A stretch of 64,000 nt of DNA. Origin: Sepioteuthis lessoniana. Taxonomy: Eukaryota; Mollusca; Cephalopoda; Myopsida; Loliginidae. Below are positions 63,013 through 64,000 of the stretch, piece after piece (position 1 is the first letter of the stretch; each line of letters begins with the position of its first letter). Made by a program: the position numbers and the translations under genes. The notes below the pieces were generated by a model, which made no database searches, was not told the origin of the DNA, and saw only the letters and a list, made by a program, of their open reading frames with translations. The stretch covers positions 78,654,602 to 78,718,601 of the forward strand of contig OY757912.1 in NCBI GenBank assembly GCA_963585895.1, in the 5' to 3' direction.

Positions 63013-64000
63013 TCTGTATGCTTACAGTTACATCTGAAATTATTCATATCCATTCAACTGGAAAATTCATTATTCTTTTTCTTTTTTCTTTTTTTTTTTT
63101 TTTTTGCATTCTCATTATTCTGACCCAGAATGGCCTATAAAAAAAGAAGAGTCTATAATGTGGTGGCCTGCTCCAACACCAATAACATCAGTGACCACTA
63201 ATATCAGCGAAAGAAAGAGGTCAAAAGGTCAAACTCACAAACTCTTGCAACAGTCACAGACTTAAGGAGATTCGAAAAGTCACATTTGATACCAAAACCC
63301 CAAAGGTTTGAGTCTCATATCTTGGGGCTCAGGAAAACCACCTCCCCATTAGGAGAAGATTTATAAAAGGAGAATAAATCTTTTCCTTTGTCACGGAAGT
63401 GATAGATACAGGAAGTGGTTGGACTTTTCTCCCTTACATTAGAGAGTTCCTTACTTCCTTGAAAATAGATATAAACAAGATAAATATGATACTGCGATAT
63501 CGTGAGCTTCAGAACTTGACTTAAATTGCAGGTATCTTCATAATTTATTGTCTGAAAGAAATTGATAAAAAAAAACCCTTAAAAACGAGGTCTGGTTAAA
63601 TATTTTGATTGTCGGGAATAAAAGGAAAGGCCCCAAACCTGTATAAAAATTGTATACCAGTTGTAGCAATACAAAACATTATTAAGAAATTCTACACTGT
63701 GAAAAACTCTAAAGACGAAGAAAGAAAATTAAAATATCCAGAGATGTCAGCATAAATCCGCGTATCGCCACCAAAGATATTTTTGCCGGTTGTAATAATC
63801 CTGGTTTCTATATATCTGAACAGACACTCCAGCAACCATTACATAAGGCTACCATTCAATTGATAATGATTGAGGGAGATTCCAAAGATCCAAACCAGGT
63901 ACATGAAAAATCGTCTTGATTTAACTCATCGCTGTCTTGAGATTGGTTCAAGCTTTTGGGTATCAATTCGTTGATCAACCGAAATAAAATTCTGGCAATT
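63013..64000. other. No gene seen
   Basis: A T-run at 63086-63106, then unassigned AT-rich DNA to the window end, with no repeat shared elsewhere here. Confidence 0.5.

Overview
This is a repeat-dense, AT-rich metazoan nuclear window with no host gene I can name. Several tRNA-derived SINE families, RTE-like and restriction-like-endonuclease LINEs, many mariner/Tc1 remnants and very long TA, TG, CT and GATA microsatellites suggest a mollusc. A coleoid cephalopod, perhaps an octopus, is most likely; this rests on general resemblance, not on a search. There are no long host ORFs, rRNA genes, functional tRNA genes or CRISPR arrays. Nearly all long open frames are transposon remnants or low-complexity artefacts.

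Family names used here are mine. SINE-A is tRNA head + central domain + tail ending GGTAAATATGAT. SINE-B is a different tRNA head + a similar central domain + a tail ending in CCAAA repeats. SINE-C has a non-tRNA-looking head, an internal tandem-repeat body and the same tail as SINE-B. SINE-D and SINE-E are minor tRNA families. The HH element is a short interspersed repeat joining a tRNA-like unit to a complete type I hammerhead ribozyme core. The GC repeat is a ~300 bp GC-rich unit found both in tandem and as a single copy between target-site duplications. The RLE LINE has RT, a CCHC knuckle and an R2/R4-type endonuclease. RTE-1 and RTE-2 are RTE-like LINEs. Mariner-A to -D and one Tc1 element are DNA transposons.

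Layout: 0-3 kb holds SINE-A, HH copy A with its hammerhead (1346-1401) and an RTE-1 tail. 3-5 kb has polypyrimidine tracts around an LTR-like fossil. 5-8 kb has old SINEs and an RLE LINE fragment. 9-13 kb has SINE-C pieces, mariner-A copy 1, the tandem GC repeat and RLE LINE pieces. 13-14 kb is the stretch least explained by repeats. 14-20 kb has SINEs, a 500 bp TG array, mariner-D, a Penelope-like scrap, mariner-B and a 120 bp satellite seeded in a SINE-C tail. 22-28 kb has an RTE-1 copy and a long RLE LINE carrying four nested insertions. 29-35 kb has mariner-C, mariner-A copy 2 between two copies of a local duplication, and RTE-2. 36.3-39.5 kb is an almost complete RTE-1. 40-44 kb has a SINE-C inserted in a SINE-A and a 20-unit minisatellite. 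44-49 kb has two RLE LINE segments broken by SINEs at matching sites and a foldback MITE. 49-54 kb has the GC repeat, LTR-like fossils and mariner-A copy 3. 54-57 kb has a direct duplication around a decayed Tc1-like helix-turn-helix. 58-62 kb has HH copy B with its hammerhead (59968-60022) directly beside a Tc1 element whose ORF is split by a SINE-A. 62-64 kb is microsatellite and unassigned.

The elements interact by insertion rather than as a pathway. Target-site duplications give a relative chronology: LINEs and mariners oldest, SINE-C and SINE-B next, SINE-A youngest. The most notable finding is the pair of tRNA-like/hammerhead elements, which keep every conserved catalytic position of the ribozyme at two loci 58 kb apart.
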